Assembly: GCF_004563925.1 (NCBI RefSeq) | Contig: NZ_SPNJ01000002.1 | Coordinates: 372,001 to 436,000, forward strand | Length of the DNA stretch: 64,000 nt | Direction of reading: 5' to 3' | From: Herbaspirillum sp. 3R11 | GTDB lineage: Bacteria; Pseudomonadota; Gammaproteobacteria; Burkholderiales; Burkholderiaceae_D | Part shown: positions 8,688 to 16,881 of the stretch, piece after piece | How the letters are laid out: each line of letters opens with the position of its first letter | How positions within the stretch are numbered: the stretch's first letter is position 1 | Notes under the pieces: generated by a model | The model's input: only the letters and a program-made list of their open reading frames with translations | Told to the model about the DNA's origin: nothing | The model's database searches: none | Program-made: the position numbers and the translations under genes

Positions 8688-9626
8688 TCAGCCGGCGTAA
8701 GGATGCCGCTCGCGCCAATGGTTGGCAATGTCGATGCGGCGGCAGATCCACACGCGCTCATGCGACTGCACGTAGTCGAGGAAACGCTGCAGCGCGGCGA
8801 AGCGGCCCGGGCGGCCGAGCAGGCGGCAATGCATGCCGATGGACAGCATCTTGGGCGCCTCTTCTCCTTCCGCGTAGAGCACGTCGAAACTGTCCTTGAG
8901 GTACTGGAAGAACTGCTCGCCGGTATTGAAACCTTGTGGCGTAGCGAAGCGCATGTCGTTGCTGTCGAGCGTGTACGGCACCACCAGGTGCGGCTGTTCG
9001 CTGCCGTCGGCCAGCGCCACCCGGGTCCAGAACGGCAGGTCGTCGCCGTAGTAATCGGAGTCGTAGGCGAAGCCGCCGTGCTCGACCACCAGCCGGCGTG
9101 TGTTGGGTGAATCGCGTCCGGTGTACCAGCCTTGCGGATGCACGCCGGTCAGCTCACGGAAAATCTCGACCGCAGCGCGCATGTGTTCGCGCTCGGTCTC
9201 AATGTCCATGTTCTGATAGTGAATCCAGCGCAGGCCGTGGCAGGCGATCTCGTGGCCCAGTTCGACGAAGGCCTGGGTGACTTCGGGATGTCGCTGCAGC
9301 GCCATGGCGATGCCGAATACCGTCAGCGGCAGCTGGCGCTTTTCGAACTCGCGCAGGATGCGCCAGACGCCGACGCGCGAGCCGTATTCATAGACCGATT
9401 CCATCGACAAGTGGCGCGCCGGATAAGCGGCAGCGCCGATGATTTCAGACAGGAACTGCTCCGAAGCCGGGTCGCCGTGCAGCACGGAATTCTCTCCGCC
9501 TTCTTCATAGTTCAGCACAAACTGCACCGCGATCCTGGCCTGGCCAGGCCAGTTGGCGTGAGGAACGTTGCGGCCGTAGCCGATCAGGTCGCGCGGATAG
9601 TTGCCTGCTGCTGGTATCTGTTGCAT
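8688..9626 (-). CDS. puuE: Allantoinase PuuE (polysaccharide-deacetylase-like fold)
   Basis: The 312-residue protein belongs to the NodB/CE4-like family. The run YPRDLIGYGRNVPHANWPGQARIAVQ at residues 10-35 is the hallmark start of PuuE proteins. ELGHEIACHG (near 120) and the WYTGRDSPNTRRL segment match the family. PuuE hydrolyses allantoin to allantoate and, unlike AllB, is unrelated to the amidohydrolase superfamily. It is the second gene of an operon, 29 bases after the GntR regulator. Transcription probably starts before gntR, where a composite operator lies, so gntR and puuE would be co-regulated. Confidence 0.92.
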   Translation of the reverse strand: MQQIPAAGNYPRDLIGYGRNVPHANWPGQARIAVQFVLNYEEGGENSVLHGDPASEQFLSEIIGAAAYPARHLSMESVYEYGSRVGVWRILREFEKRQLPLTVFGIAMALQRHPEVTQAFVELGHEIACHGLRWIHYQNMDIETEREHMRAAVEIFRELTGVHPQGWYTGRDSPNTRRLVVEHGGFAYDSDYYGDDLPFWTRVALADGSEQPHLVVPYTLDSNDMRFATPQGFNTGEQFFQYLKDSFDVLYAEGEEAPKMLSIGMHCRLLGRPGRFAALQRFLDYVQSHERVWICRRIDIANHWRERHPYAG

Positions 9627-9655
9627 GAGTTCTTTTGAAATGAGAAAGACGGTGT

Positions 9656-10405
9656 TCAGGAACTCTTTCCCAGCACCGATCGCAAATCGAAGTGATCGTC
9701 GTCGCTGGGGCGGACCCTGTCTTCACACAAGTGCAAATGGTGTGCCATGTGTTCCTGCGCCTGCGCGATGTCGCCTTTTTCGAGCGCCGCCAGCACGGTA
9801 TCGTGTTCGTCGAAGGAGCAGGCGTTGTGTCCCGGCGCCTCGGTCTTGGCGATCATCAGCGTGGTGCGCGAGACCAGCTTGCGCAGGGTGTCGACCAGCA
9901 GCGCGTTGCCGGTCAGCTCGGCCAGCGCCAGGTGGAACTGCGCCGACAGGCGGATCCAGCGCGGCCGGTCGCCGGTCAGGTAGGAGTGGCGTTCTTCTTC
10001 GACCATCTTGCGCAGGCCGGCGATCTGGCGCGTACTGGCTTCGCGGCCGACCTTGTCGAGCACCGCGTATTCGATGATGTTGCGCAACTCGAACATGTCC
10101 TTGACCTCGGCGTGCGAGGGGCTGGCGATGAAGGCGCCGCGATTGGCTTCGAGATCGACCATGCCTTCGGTGGCCAGGCGCGACAGCACCTTGCGCACGG
10201 TGTGCCGGGCGGTATCGTAAATCTGGCACAGGACCTGCTCAGTAAGCTTGGTGCGCGGCGGCAGGCGATGTTCCATGATGGCATCGTAGATGTCCTGGTA
10301 GAGGCGCTCTTCGACGGCCGGCGAATGATCGCGGACGGCGGGATGCGAAGCCAGGGGCGAGCGGGATGTCTTGCTTGGTTTGGTCATGGCGGGAATAGAC
10401 GGCAT
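9656..10405 (-). CDS. GntR-family regulator, FadR/FCD subgroup (probable purine-catabolism regulator)
   Basis: The 249-residue protein has an N-terminal winged helix (residues about 30-100, with LTEQVLCQIYDTARHTVRKVLSRLATEGMVD) and a helical FCD ligand domain (RNIIEYAVLD..., AQFHLALAELTGN, DEHDTVLAALEKGD). The conserved Asp and His residues of FCD proteins that bind a metal or acid ligand appear to be present. ATG at 10405 is used; ATG at 10387 is the alternative, and neither has a strong ribosome site. It is transcribed with puuE. Its own upstream region carries two TTGTCGACAA palindromes, so autoregulation and control of the island are likely. The inducer is unknown; a urate-pathway acid such as allantoate is a reasonable guess. 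Confidence 0.88.
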   Translation of the reverse strand: MPSIPAMTKPSKTSRSPLASHPAVRDHSPAVEERLYQDIYDAIMEHRLPPRTKLTEQVLCQIYDTARHTVRKVLSRLATEGMVDLEANRGAFIASPSHAEVKDMFELRNIIEYAVLDKVGREASTRQIAGLRKMVEEERHSYLTGDRPRWIRLSAQFHLALAELTGNALLVDTLRKLVSRTTLMIAKTEAPGHNACSFDEHDTVLAALEKGDIAQAQEHMAHHLHLCEDRVRPSDDDHFDLRSVLGKSS

Positions 10406-10466
10406 CAAGGGTTGGACGGAAGCGAAAGCTGGTTTGCGACGATGCAGGAGTCGTACCGGCGGCCAA

Positions 10467-10507
10467 CATTGTCGACAATGGAAAAAACGATCCGCGACAA
10501 TTTGGTG
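10467..10507. promoter_or_regulatory. Island operator site 5 (palindrome plus spaced half-site)
   Basis: CATTGTCGACAATG (10467-10480) is a perfect 14-bp palindrome, followed by GCGACAATTTGGTG at 10494-10507. This is the same block at the same spacing as at 5947-5960. It lies 62-102 bases before the gntR start and is the best placed site for autoregulation. Confidence 0.65.
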
Positions 10508-10621
10508 AGTTCGCGCACCAAAAACGATACGTCAACATGCCGCATGCACCACGGACAACGTCCGGCAGCTGTTGTTTCACACGACTTTACGGGCGCTATT
10601 GCCGTAGCAACGGCGCGATTG

Positions 10622-10637
10622 TGATTGTCGACAATCA
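10622..10637. promoter_or_regulatory. Island operator site 6
   Basis: TGATTGTCGACAATCA is the longest perfect palindrome of the set (16 bp). It lies 156 bases, centre to centre, from site 5 in the 457-base gap between gntR and the divergent M20 gene. The rest of that gap holds only a weak promoter candidate for the M20 gene: TTGAAC at 10771 and TACAAT at 10796, with a long 19-base spacer. Confidence 0.65.
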
Positions 10638-10862
10638 TTTGTGTATTTTTCATTGGATATTGCCCATGCATTTTGACAACGACTTTCCTTCCTATGCAAG
10701 AAGCGTACTTGCTGCATGTTTTTGTCGGACGCCGGCAATGGCAAAGGAATAAGCAAGGCTAAAACAAGGCTTGAACGCCCGCAGCGCAAGTCTTCTACAA
10801 TCACATATGCGGTTTTTACAGCAGTCTTCAGCTCCCCTCAGTTTTCTTTTACAGGTCATCTC

Positions 10863-12119
10863 ATGCCGTCTTCATTGCAACAATCCGTAGTTACCTTCCT
10901 TGATGCGGAACACGCCGCGCAAACACGTTTCCTGCAGGAACTGGTGCGGGTGCCGTCCGACAATCCGTCCGGCGATTGTGCCGCGCATGGCGCACGCGCC
11001 CAGGCCCTGCTGGAGCAACTGGGTTTCGACGTGGAAGTGCACGCGGTGCCGGATGAGCTGGTCAAGGCCAACGGCATGGTCTCGGCCGCCAACCTGATCG
11101 TGCGCAAGCGCTTCGGCAGCGGCGGCCCGACCATCGCACTGAATGCCCATGGCGACGTGGTGCCGCCCGGCCTCGGCTGGAGCAAGGACCCCTACGGCGG
11201 TGAAATTGTTCAGGACGCCGAACACGGTCCCGTCATGTACGGCCGCGGTGTGGCCGTGTCGAAGTCGGATTTCGCCACGTATACCTGGGCGCTGCTGGCC
11301 TTGATCGCGGCGGAGAAACAAGGCGTGGTTCTCAACGGCGCCATCGAACTCCACTTCACCTACGACGAAGAAGCCGGTGGCGACATCGGTCCCAAATGGA
11401 TCCTGGAACAAGGCCTGAGCGAGCCCGACTACGCCGTCTCGGCCGGCTTTGCCTACGGCATCACCTCCGCCCACAATGGCTGCCTGCATCTGGAAGTCAC
11501 GGTCAAGGGCCGGCAGGCGCACGCCGCCATGCCGCACACCGGCATCGACGCCATCGAAGCGGCCACAGGCATCCTGCAGGCGCTGTACGCCTACCGTGCG
11601 GAACTGGCAAAAAAGAAATCCGCCGTCACCGGCATCGACCATGCCACGCTCAACGTCGGCCTGATCAAGGGCGGCATCAACACCAATGTGGTGCCGGACC
11701 TGGCGAGCTTCCGCCTCGACCGCCGCATGATTCCGGAAGAAGCCGGATTCGACGCCGAAGGCGATCTGCGTCGCGTGATCGACGCCGCTGCAGCAAGTTA
11801 TCCAGGCATCGAAGTCGGTGTGCAGCGCATCCTGCTGGCCGAGCCGCTGGCCGAATTGCCGGGTGTGGAAAAGCTGATCGGCGCCTTCAGCCGCAATGCC
11901 GAAGCCATCCTGGGTGAACCGGTCAAGGCGCACGGCGTGCCGCTCTACACCGACGCGCGTCACTACACCAAGCAAGGGATTCCGACGATTCTGTACGGCG
12001 CCGGTCCGCGCACGCTGATGGAAGCGCGCGGTCACAATTCGGATGAAAACCTGCGACTCAACGATTTGTTCAAGGCCACCAAGGTAGTGACGCTGGCGCT
12101 GGCGGAGCTGCTGCAGTAA
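10863..12119 (+). CDS. M20-family metallo-deacylase (ArgE/DapE-like)
   Basis: The start at 10863 gives 418 residues; the longer frame upstream is non-coding leader. Visible M20 landmarks are the first metal His in ALNAHGDVVPPG, the catalytic Glu pair in TYDEEAGGD, the dimerisation lid with KGRQAHAAMPHTG, and the C-terminal metal His in EARGHNSDE. The segment that normally reads GRGAxDxKGG is here GRGVAVSKSD, so the usual metal-bridging Asp is Val. Known relatives hydrolyse N-acyl or carbamoyl groups from amino acids. Being divergent from gntR-puuE and next to a deaminase gene suggests a role in purine nitrogen release, perhaps an allantoate-derived ureido compound. The substrate cannot be named from the sequence. 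Confidence 0.8.
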   Translation: MPSSLQQSVVTFLDAEHAAQTRFLQELVRVPSDNPSGDCAAHGARAQALLEQLGFDVEVHAVPDELVKANGMVSAANLIVRKRFGSGGPTIALNAHGDVVPPGLGWSKDPYGGEIVQDAEHGPVMYGRGVAVSKSDFATYTWALLALIAAEKQGVVLNGAIELHFTYDEEAGGDIGPKWILEQGLSEPDYAVSAGFAYGITSAHNGCLHLEVTVKGRQAHAAMPHTGIDAIEAATGILQALYAYRAELAKKKSAVTGIDHATLNVGLIKGGINTNVVPDLASFRLDRRMIPEEAGFDAEGDLRRVIDAAAASYPGIEVGVQRILLAEPLAELPGVEKLIGAFSRNAEAILGEPVKAHGVPLYTDARHYTKQGIPTILYGAGPRTLMEARGHNSDENLRLNDLFKATKVVTLALAELLQ

Positions 12120-12142
12120 TTGTCGTCGCTGAAAAGAAAAAC

Positions 12143-12177
12143 GGCGCCGCGACCTGATGGTCGCGACGCCAGTTTTT
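12143..12177. terminator. Bidirectional terminator between the M20 gene and the deaminase gene
   Basis: The stem GGCGCCGCGACC/GGTCGCGACGCC has one internal mismatch and a TGAT loop. It is preceded by A-rich sequence and followed by T5, and serves the convergent genes. Confidence 0.8.
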
Positions 12178-12200
12178 GTCGGCGTAACTTGGTAAGTAAC

Positions 12201-13253
12201 TTAATGCGCCGCCGCGTACTGATCGAGCTCGGCAGTCAGGCGGCCTTTGTCGGCCGCCGGCAGGAAGCTGGCGTCGATACCGTTGCGCGCCAGTTGCACG
12301 ATCTCTGCGCGAGAGAGTTCCAGCGCCGCCACGACGGCCAGGTAGTTGTCGTTCATGTAACCGCCGAAGTAAGCCGGATCATCGGAATTGATCGTCACCG
12401 CCAGGCCTGCGCGCAGCAGTCGCGCCAGATTGTGCTTGGCCATGTCGTCGACCACGCACAGCTTGAGGTTGGACAGCGGGCAGACCGTCAGCGGCATCTT
12501 CTCGCGCGCCAGGCGTTCCATCAGGGCCGGGTCTTCTTCGCTGCGCACGCCATGGTCGATGCGTTCCACCTTGAGCACGTCGAGCGCACCGATGATGTAG
12601 GCCGGCGGGCCTTCTTCGCCGGCATGGGCGACCAGGTGGAAGCCGAGCTCCTTGCAGCGCGCGAATACCTTGGCGAACTTCTCCGGCGGGTTGCCGCGTT
12701 CGGACGAGTCCAGGCCGATGCCGTTCCACAGGTCGCGGTATTGCTCGCGCAGCGGCAGCGCTGCTTCGAGCGTGACGAAGGCGTCTTCTTCCGAGAGATG
12801 GCGCAGGAAGGACATGATCATGGCGCTGGAGAATCCATGTTCATCGCGCGCCTCGCGCAGCGCACGGGCGATGCCGGCGAACACCACGTCGATACCGATA
12901 CCGCGTTCGGTGTGGGTCTGCGGATCGAAGAAGATCTCGGCATGGCGCACGTTGTCGGCGCGGGCGCGCGCGATGTAGGCGGCGGTCATGTCGTGGAAGT
13001 CCTGCTCGGTCTGCAGCACGTTGGCGCCGGCGTAGTAGAGATCGAGGAAGGATTGCAGATCGGTGAAGTCGTAGGCCGCGCGCAGCGCGTCGACCGAAGC
13101 GTAAGGCAGCGCGACCTTGTTGCGCTGCGCCAGGGCGAACAGCAATTCGGGCTCAAGTGTGCCTTCGATGTGCAGGTGCAGCTCGGTCTTGGGCAGGGCT
13201 TCGACGAAGGAGCGCATTGCTGCGGACAGGGCGGGGGTGGCGGAGATAGTCAT
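12201..13253 (-). CDS. Adenosine/adenine deaminase
   Basis: The 350-residue protein has the metal-dependent deaminase fold: N-terminal ELHLHIEG with two metal His, HAGEEGPPAYI with metal His and catalytic Glu (about residue 208), the catalytic RIDHGVRSEED, and the metal Asp in VTINSDDPAYFGG. It hydrolyses the 6-amino group of adenosine or adenine to give inosine or hypoxanthine plus ammonia. The HAGEEGPP form is, to my knowledge, more typical of the Ada-like adenine deaminases than of true adenosine deaminases, so adenine is the preferred substrate guess. This would feed hypoxanthine into xanthine and urate. The gene is single and convergent with the M20 gene. No operator palindrome is seen upstream. 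Confidence 0.88.
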   Translation of the reverse strand: MTISATPALSAAMRSFVEALPKTELHLHIEGTLEPELLFALAQRNKVALPYASVDALRAAYDFTDLQSFLDLYYAGANVLQTEQDFHDMTAAYIARARADNVRHAEIFFDPQTHTERGIGIDVVFAGIARALREARDEHGFSSAMIMSFLRHLSEEDAFVTLEAALPLREQYRDLWNGIGLDSSERGNPPEKFAKVFARCKELGFHLVAHAGEEGPPAYIIGALDVLKVERIDHGVRSEEDPALMERLAREKMPLTVCPLSNLKLCVVDDMAKHNLARLLRAGLAVTINSDDPAYFGGYMNDNYLAVVAALELSRAEIVQLARNGIDASFLPAADKGRLTAELDQYAAAH

Positions 13254-13520
13254 GGCTGGCCTTTGATGATGAACTGGAACAATGGCGTATTTTCTCAGAA
13301 AGCGCTGACGGGCTTCGAAAAAACGTCCGCAAATTCTAATCGTTCGGGAAAACTAAATCGTTTCGGCGCTGACTAAGGGGCAGCGCCCGGTATCGGGGGA
13401 CGGGAAAAATGTAAAGTTTTCGTGAAATGAGGCGCATCTGCGGCAATGCATGTTTTAATGCTGGGCCGTCAGGCGGCCAAGAGGCATAGCAGAAGCAAAA
13501 CAGGAGCGGTCGGATCAGGT

Positions 13521-14066
13521 ATGAAGAAGATTATTGCGACGACAATGACATGCAGCATGCTGGCGGGAGCAAGCGTAGCACTCACCGGCTGTTCGCTGTT
13601 TTTCTGGAAGAAGAAGGAAGACGCCAGCCTGGTGCCGTTCTCGACCATTCCGAGCAGCGCCTATCAGAGTTTTGTCAAAAATTGGGACAACAAGGCGCAG
13701 CCGGTGCTGTGCGCGCTGATCCGCTCCCAGACCGACTGGAATTACTGGTTCCAGCCGGCGGCGACGATGCGATCCCAGCGCGCGTTGACGCCCTCGACGG
13801 AATACTTCGAAACGCGTCAGCTGTTGCTCGCCACGCGCGTGATCCAGGCGCCTGACGCCGCCGAACGCAGCCAGATCTTCAGCGCCGACAAGGTCACCAT
13901 GCGGGACGGCGTGCTGAAGCTGGAATACCGTTTCGTCAAGCCGCTTTCCGGCGCAACCTATCAGGTCAAGGACTTCCTGCTGGTGGAGATCCCCAAGGAG
14001 CGCTACACCACCGGTCCGGTGGAATTCATCGAGAACGGTTCAAAAGTCTGCCAGATCGCACGCTGA
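13521..14066 (+). CDS. Hypothetical lipoprotein
   Basis: The start at 13521 (MKKIIATTMTC...) gives 181 residues with a lipoprotein signal ending LTGC (Cys 24). Longer in-frame starts would bury this signal. After Cys the chain has SLFFWKKKEDA, then a soluble domain without a motif I recognise. It contains a Trp-rich stretch (NWDNKAQ..., TDWNYWFQPA) and ends in CQIAR. Two Cys residues in the mature domain (in VLCALIR and KVCQIAR) could pair. It probably sits in the inner leaflet of the outer membrane or in the periplasm. It is monocistronic with its own terminator. Function unknown. Confidence 0.75.
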   Translation: MKKIIATTMTCSMLAGASVALTGCSLFFWKKKEDASLVPFSTIPSSAYQSFVKNWDNKAQPVLCALIRSQTDWNYWFQPAATMRSQRALTPSTEYFETRQLLLATRVIQAPDAAERSQIFSADKVTMRDGVLKLEYRFVKPLSGATYQVKDFLLVEIPKERYTTGPVEFIENGSKVCQIAR

Positions 14067-14102
14067 ATTGTTCGTCGCACTGCACAACGTAAAGCCTGAA
14101 TA

Positions 14103-14132
14103 AAAGCCTGAGTTCGTCGCTCAGGCTTTTTC
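14103..14132 (+). terminator. Intrinsic terminator after the lipoprotein gene
   Basis: The stem AAAGCCTGAG/CTCAGGCTTT (14103-14112, 14120-14129) has a 7-base loop and a T-rich tail. Confidence 0.85.
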
Positions 14133-14196
14133 TTTGGCGGCACCGTTTAGCAAAAGCGGCTAAGTTTGCCGCCGCCACGCCGGTTAAACTGGCGCC

Positions 14197-15057
14197 ATGA
14201 AACCGGATCGCTCAGAGAAAAACTATCGGAGCCGTATAGCGCGCGTGGTGGCGGCAATTGCGGCCGACCCCATGGCGCCGCATCGTCTTGAAGACCTGGC
14301 GGCGATCGCACATTTTTCTCCGTTTCATTTCCATCGCCTGTACCGCAGCCTGATCGGCGAAACCGTAGCGGACACCGTACGCCGCGTGCGGCTCTCGCAT
14401 GCCGCCACGCTGCTGGCGGAAACCCGGCGCAGTGTGACCGACATTGCGCTGGAGGCCGGCTACGACAGTCCGCAGGCGTTCACGCGCGCCTTTCGCCAGT
14501 ATGCGGGGTTGTCGCCGCGCGAATTCCAGAAGAAGATCCACGTCATCGCCGACAAGCAACGCGCCGCTGACGAGCGGTCGGTATCGTCCGGCCCGCAGGC
14601 GCAACTGATCGAGCTGGGCGCCATGCGGGTCCAGGCGCTCAGGCATCACGGACCGCTCGGCACCATCCCGCATACGCATCGCCATCTGCACCAACTGGTC
14701 GGCCCACGGCCGTTCAGACAGTGGCTCGGCATCGCGCATGGCGATCCTGAAGCGGGCGATGATTTTTCCTATTTTGCCGCTGCCGAGCTGATTGATGAAC
14801 CGCTCATTTCGACGGACATCGCGTTGATCGACATCCCGGCCGGTTGCTACGCATCGCATGCGCTGATCGGTCCTTACACCCAGATCAACGACACCATCTC
14901 TGCGCTGTATTCACTGTGGCTTCCCTACAGCGGCTACGAGCCGGATGATCGTCCGCTGCTGGAGATCTATCGCAACAGCCCGCGCGACACCGCGCCGGCG
15001 TTGCTGCATACCGACCTGCTGATTCCCGTACGTCCCATCGACACCTCTGCCGACTGA
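14197..15057 (+). CDS. AraC-family regulator with GyrI-like effector domain
   Basis: The protein has 286 residues. The AraC DNA-binding double helix-turn-helix is N-terminal, at about residues 10-110 (LEDLAAIAHFSPFHFHRLYRSLIGET, then VTDIALEAGYDSPQAFTRAFRQYAGLSPREF). The C-terminal half (about 125-283) is a GyrI-like/SOUL-type small-molecule domain with RVQALRHHGPLG and IDIPAGCYASHALIGPY. This is the Rob/MarA-like order with an attached effector domain, typical of regulators that sense organic ligands. It is followed after 5 bases by an alpha/beta hydrolase gene, with which it is probably co-transcribed. Confidence 0.88.
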   Translation: MKPDRSEKNYRSRIARVVAAIAADPMAPHRLEDLAAIAHFSPFHFHRLYRSLIGETVADTVRRVRLSHAATLLAETRRSVTDIALEAGYDSPQAFTRAFRQYAGLSPREFQKKIHVIADKQRAADERSVSSGPQAQLIELGAMRVQALRHHGPLGTIPHTHRHLHQLVGPRPFRQWLGIAHGDPEAGDDFSYFAAAELIDEPLISTDIALIDIPAGCYASHALIGPYTQINDTISALYSLWLPYSGYEPDDRPLLEIYRNSPRDTAPALLHTDLLIPVRPIDTSAD

Positions 15058-15062
15058 CCACC

Positions 15063-16073
15063 ATGAAAAAAATATCCCTGTTGCGCGCCTTGCTGATTTC
15101 CGTGATGGGCATGTTGCTCTGTCTTGCCGCGGACGTCGGTGCGGTCGGTTTTCAGCATGTCACGGCGCCGGATCCGGACGGTGCGCCGCTGGAAGTCGGC
15201 ATCTGGTATCCGAGCACCGCGACCCCCGTCGTGCTGCCCACCAGGACCGTCACGCAGACGGTAGCCGCCGATGCGCCGGTCGACGGCAAGGCGCTGCCGC
15301 TGATCGTCATTTCGCACGGTACAGGCGGCTCTTATCTCGGGCACTATGACACCGCCATTGCGCTGGCCGAAGCGGGCTTCGTGGTGGCCGCGGTCACGCA
15401 TACGGGAGACAACTATGCCGACCAGAGTCGCAGCCTGTTCATCCTCGAACGTCCGCGACATATCAGTCGCGTGATTGACTACATGCTGTCGGGCTGGAGC
15501 GGGCATGTGCAACTCGACGCGCAGAAGATCGGTATGTTCGGTTTTTCTGCGGGAGGATTCACGACGCTGGTCAGCATCGGCGGGCGGCCTGATATGGTGA
15601 AGATCGCACCGTTTTGCGCGGCGCACACCGCGGACTTCGCCTGTCAGTTGATTGCGCGCAATCGCGGTGTGGTCAGCACGGTAGCTGCCGCTGTACCCGC
15701 CAAAGACGGCACGAAGGACGATCGCATCAAAGCCGCCGTGGTTGCCGCACCCGCCATCGGTTTCACATTCTCTCCCGACGGACTGCGGGAGGTCACCATG
15801 CCGGTGCAGCTATGGCGCGCCGAAGACGACGTCATCCTTCCGCATCCATCGTATGCGGAAGCCGTGCGACTGGCCTTGCCCAAGCCGCCGGAATATCACG
15901 TCGTGCCGAATGCCGGGCATTTCGATTTCCTGGCCCCCTGCAACGAGGCGCTGGCCACGCGTGTGCCGGAAATCTGCAACAGCGCCCCGGGTTTCGACCG
16001 TCGCGCATTTCACGCAAGCCTGAATCAATCGGTGGTGGAATTCTTCCGCCGGGCATTGAACGCAGGCCGCTAA
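15063..16073 (+). CDS. Secreted alpha/beta hydrolase (dienelactone hydrolase / PAF-acetylhydrolase-like)
   Basis: The 336-residue protein has an N-terminal signal (MKKISLLRALLISVMGMLL...). The nucleophile elbow is GFSAGG (Ser near residue 162), the oxyanion region LPLIVISHGTGGS, and the candidate catalytic His lies in NAGHFDF near the C-terminus. It resembles the predicted dienelactone-hydrolase/platelet-activating-factor acetylhydrolase group of periplasmic esterases. Seven Cys residues in the mature part may form disulfides. It lies 5 bases after the AraC/GyrI regulator and has no clear ribosome site of its own, so translational coupling is likely. The substrate is unknown. Confidence 0.82.
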   Translation: MKKISLLRALLISVMGMLLCLAADVGAVGFQHVTAPDPDGAPLEVGIWYPSTATPVVLPTRTVTQTVAADAPVDGKALPLIVISHGTGGSYLGHYDTAIALAEAGFVVAAVTHTGDNYADQSRSLFILERPRHISRVIDYMLSGWSGHVQLDAQKIGMFGFSAGGFTTLVSIGGRPDMVKIAPFCAAHTADFACQLIARNRGVVSTVAAAVPAKDGTKDDRIKAAVVAAPAIGFTFSPDGLREVTMPVQLWRAEDDVILPHPSYAEAVRLALPKPPEYHVVPNAGHFDFLAPCNEALATRVPEICNSAPGFDRRAFHASLNQSVVEFFRRALNAGR

Positions 16074-16107
16074 AAAAATCCCCTGCACATCGCATGACGT
16101 GCAGGGG
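16072..16107 (-). terminator. Terminator of the minus-strand amino-acid ABC operon
   Basis: The perfect 9-bp stem CCCCTGCAC/GTGCAGGGG (16080-16088, 16099-16107) is followed on the minus strand by a run of seven T (16073-16079). Confidence 0.8.
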
Positions 16108-16152
16108 AGGTGCAGAAAAGAACAGGTGTTGCCGTTGTTGTTGTCTTGATTA

Positions 16153-16881
16153 TTAGTGTGTCATGCCAAGGAACTGCTGTAACTCCGGTGTCTTCGGATT
16201 GGCGAATAACTCTTCCGGCGGTCCGATCTCGTGGACCTTGCCCTGGTGCATGAACACCACGCGGTCGCACACTTCACGCGCAAAGCGCATTTCGTGCGTG
16301 ACCATGAGCAGGGTCATGCCGTCGTCGGCCAGGCTGCGCACCACGGCCAGCACTTCATTGACCAGTTCGGGATCGAGCGCCGAGGTGATTTCATCGCACA
16401 GCAGCGCCTGCGGCTGCATGCTCAGCGCGCGCGCAATCGCCACGCGCTGTTGCTGGCCGCCTGACAGCTGATCGGGAAAGGCATCGAATTTCATGCCCAG
16501 GCCGACGCGTTCCAGATTCTTCTTGGCCAGCTCGCGTGCTTCGGCTTCCGACGTGCCCTTGACGATCATCGGCGAGATCATCACGTTGCGGCCCACGCTC
16601 AGGTGCGGGAACAGGTTGAATTGCTGGAAGATCATGCCGACCTTCAGGCGCAGCGTCTTCAGTTCCAGTTCGCTGGTGCCGAGATAGGCGCCGGCCACGC
16701 TGATGGAACCTTCGTCGATCGTTTCGAGGCCGTTGATACAGCGCAGCAGCGTGCTCTTGCCGGAGCCGCTCTTGCCGATGATGGCGATCACTTCCCCGGC
16801 ATCCACGGACAGGCGAATGCCCTTGAGCACTTCGTTGTCGCCGTAGCGTTTTTTGACATCCTCAATGGCGATGAGCGGCAT
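16153..16881 (-). CDS. Polar amino-acid ABC transporter ATPase (GlnQ/GltL-like)
   Basis: The start at 16881 (MPLIAIEDVKKRYG) gives the standard 242 residues and overlaps the permease gene by 20 bases. Walker A is GKSGSGKST, signature LSGGQQQRVAIARAL, Walker B ALLCDEITSALDPE, and the H-switch LLMVTHEM. The Ile in DEITSALD replaces the usual Pro, as is common in the GlnQ group. It is the last gene of the operon regulator-binding protein-permease-permease-ATPase and drives periplasmic amino-acid uptake. Confidence 0.92.
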   Translation of the reverse strand: MPLIAIEDVKKRYGDNEVLKGIRLSVDAGEVIAIIGKSGSGKSTLLRCINGLETIDEGSISVAGAYLGTSELELKTLRLKVGMIFQQFNLFPHLSVGRNVMISPMIVKGTSEAEARELAKKNLERVGLGMKFDAFPDQLSGGQQQRVAIARALSMQPQALLCDEITSALDPELVNEVLAVVRSLADDGMTLLMVTHEMRFAREVCDRVVFMHQGKVHEIGPPEELFANPKTPELQQFLGMTH

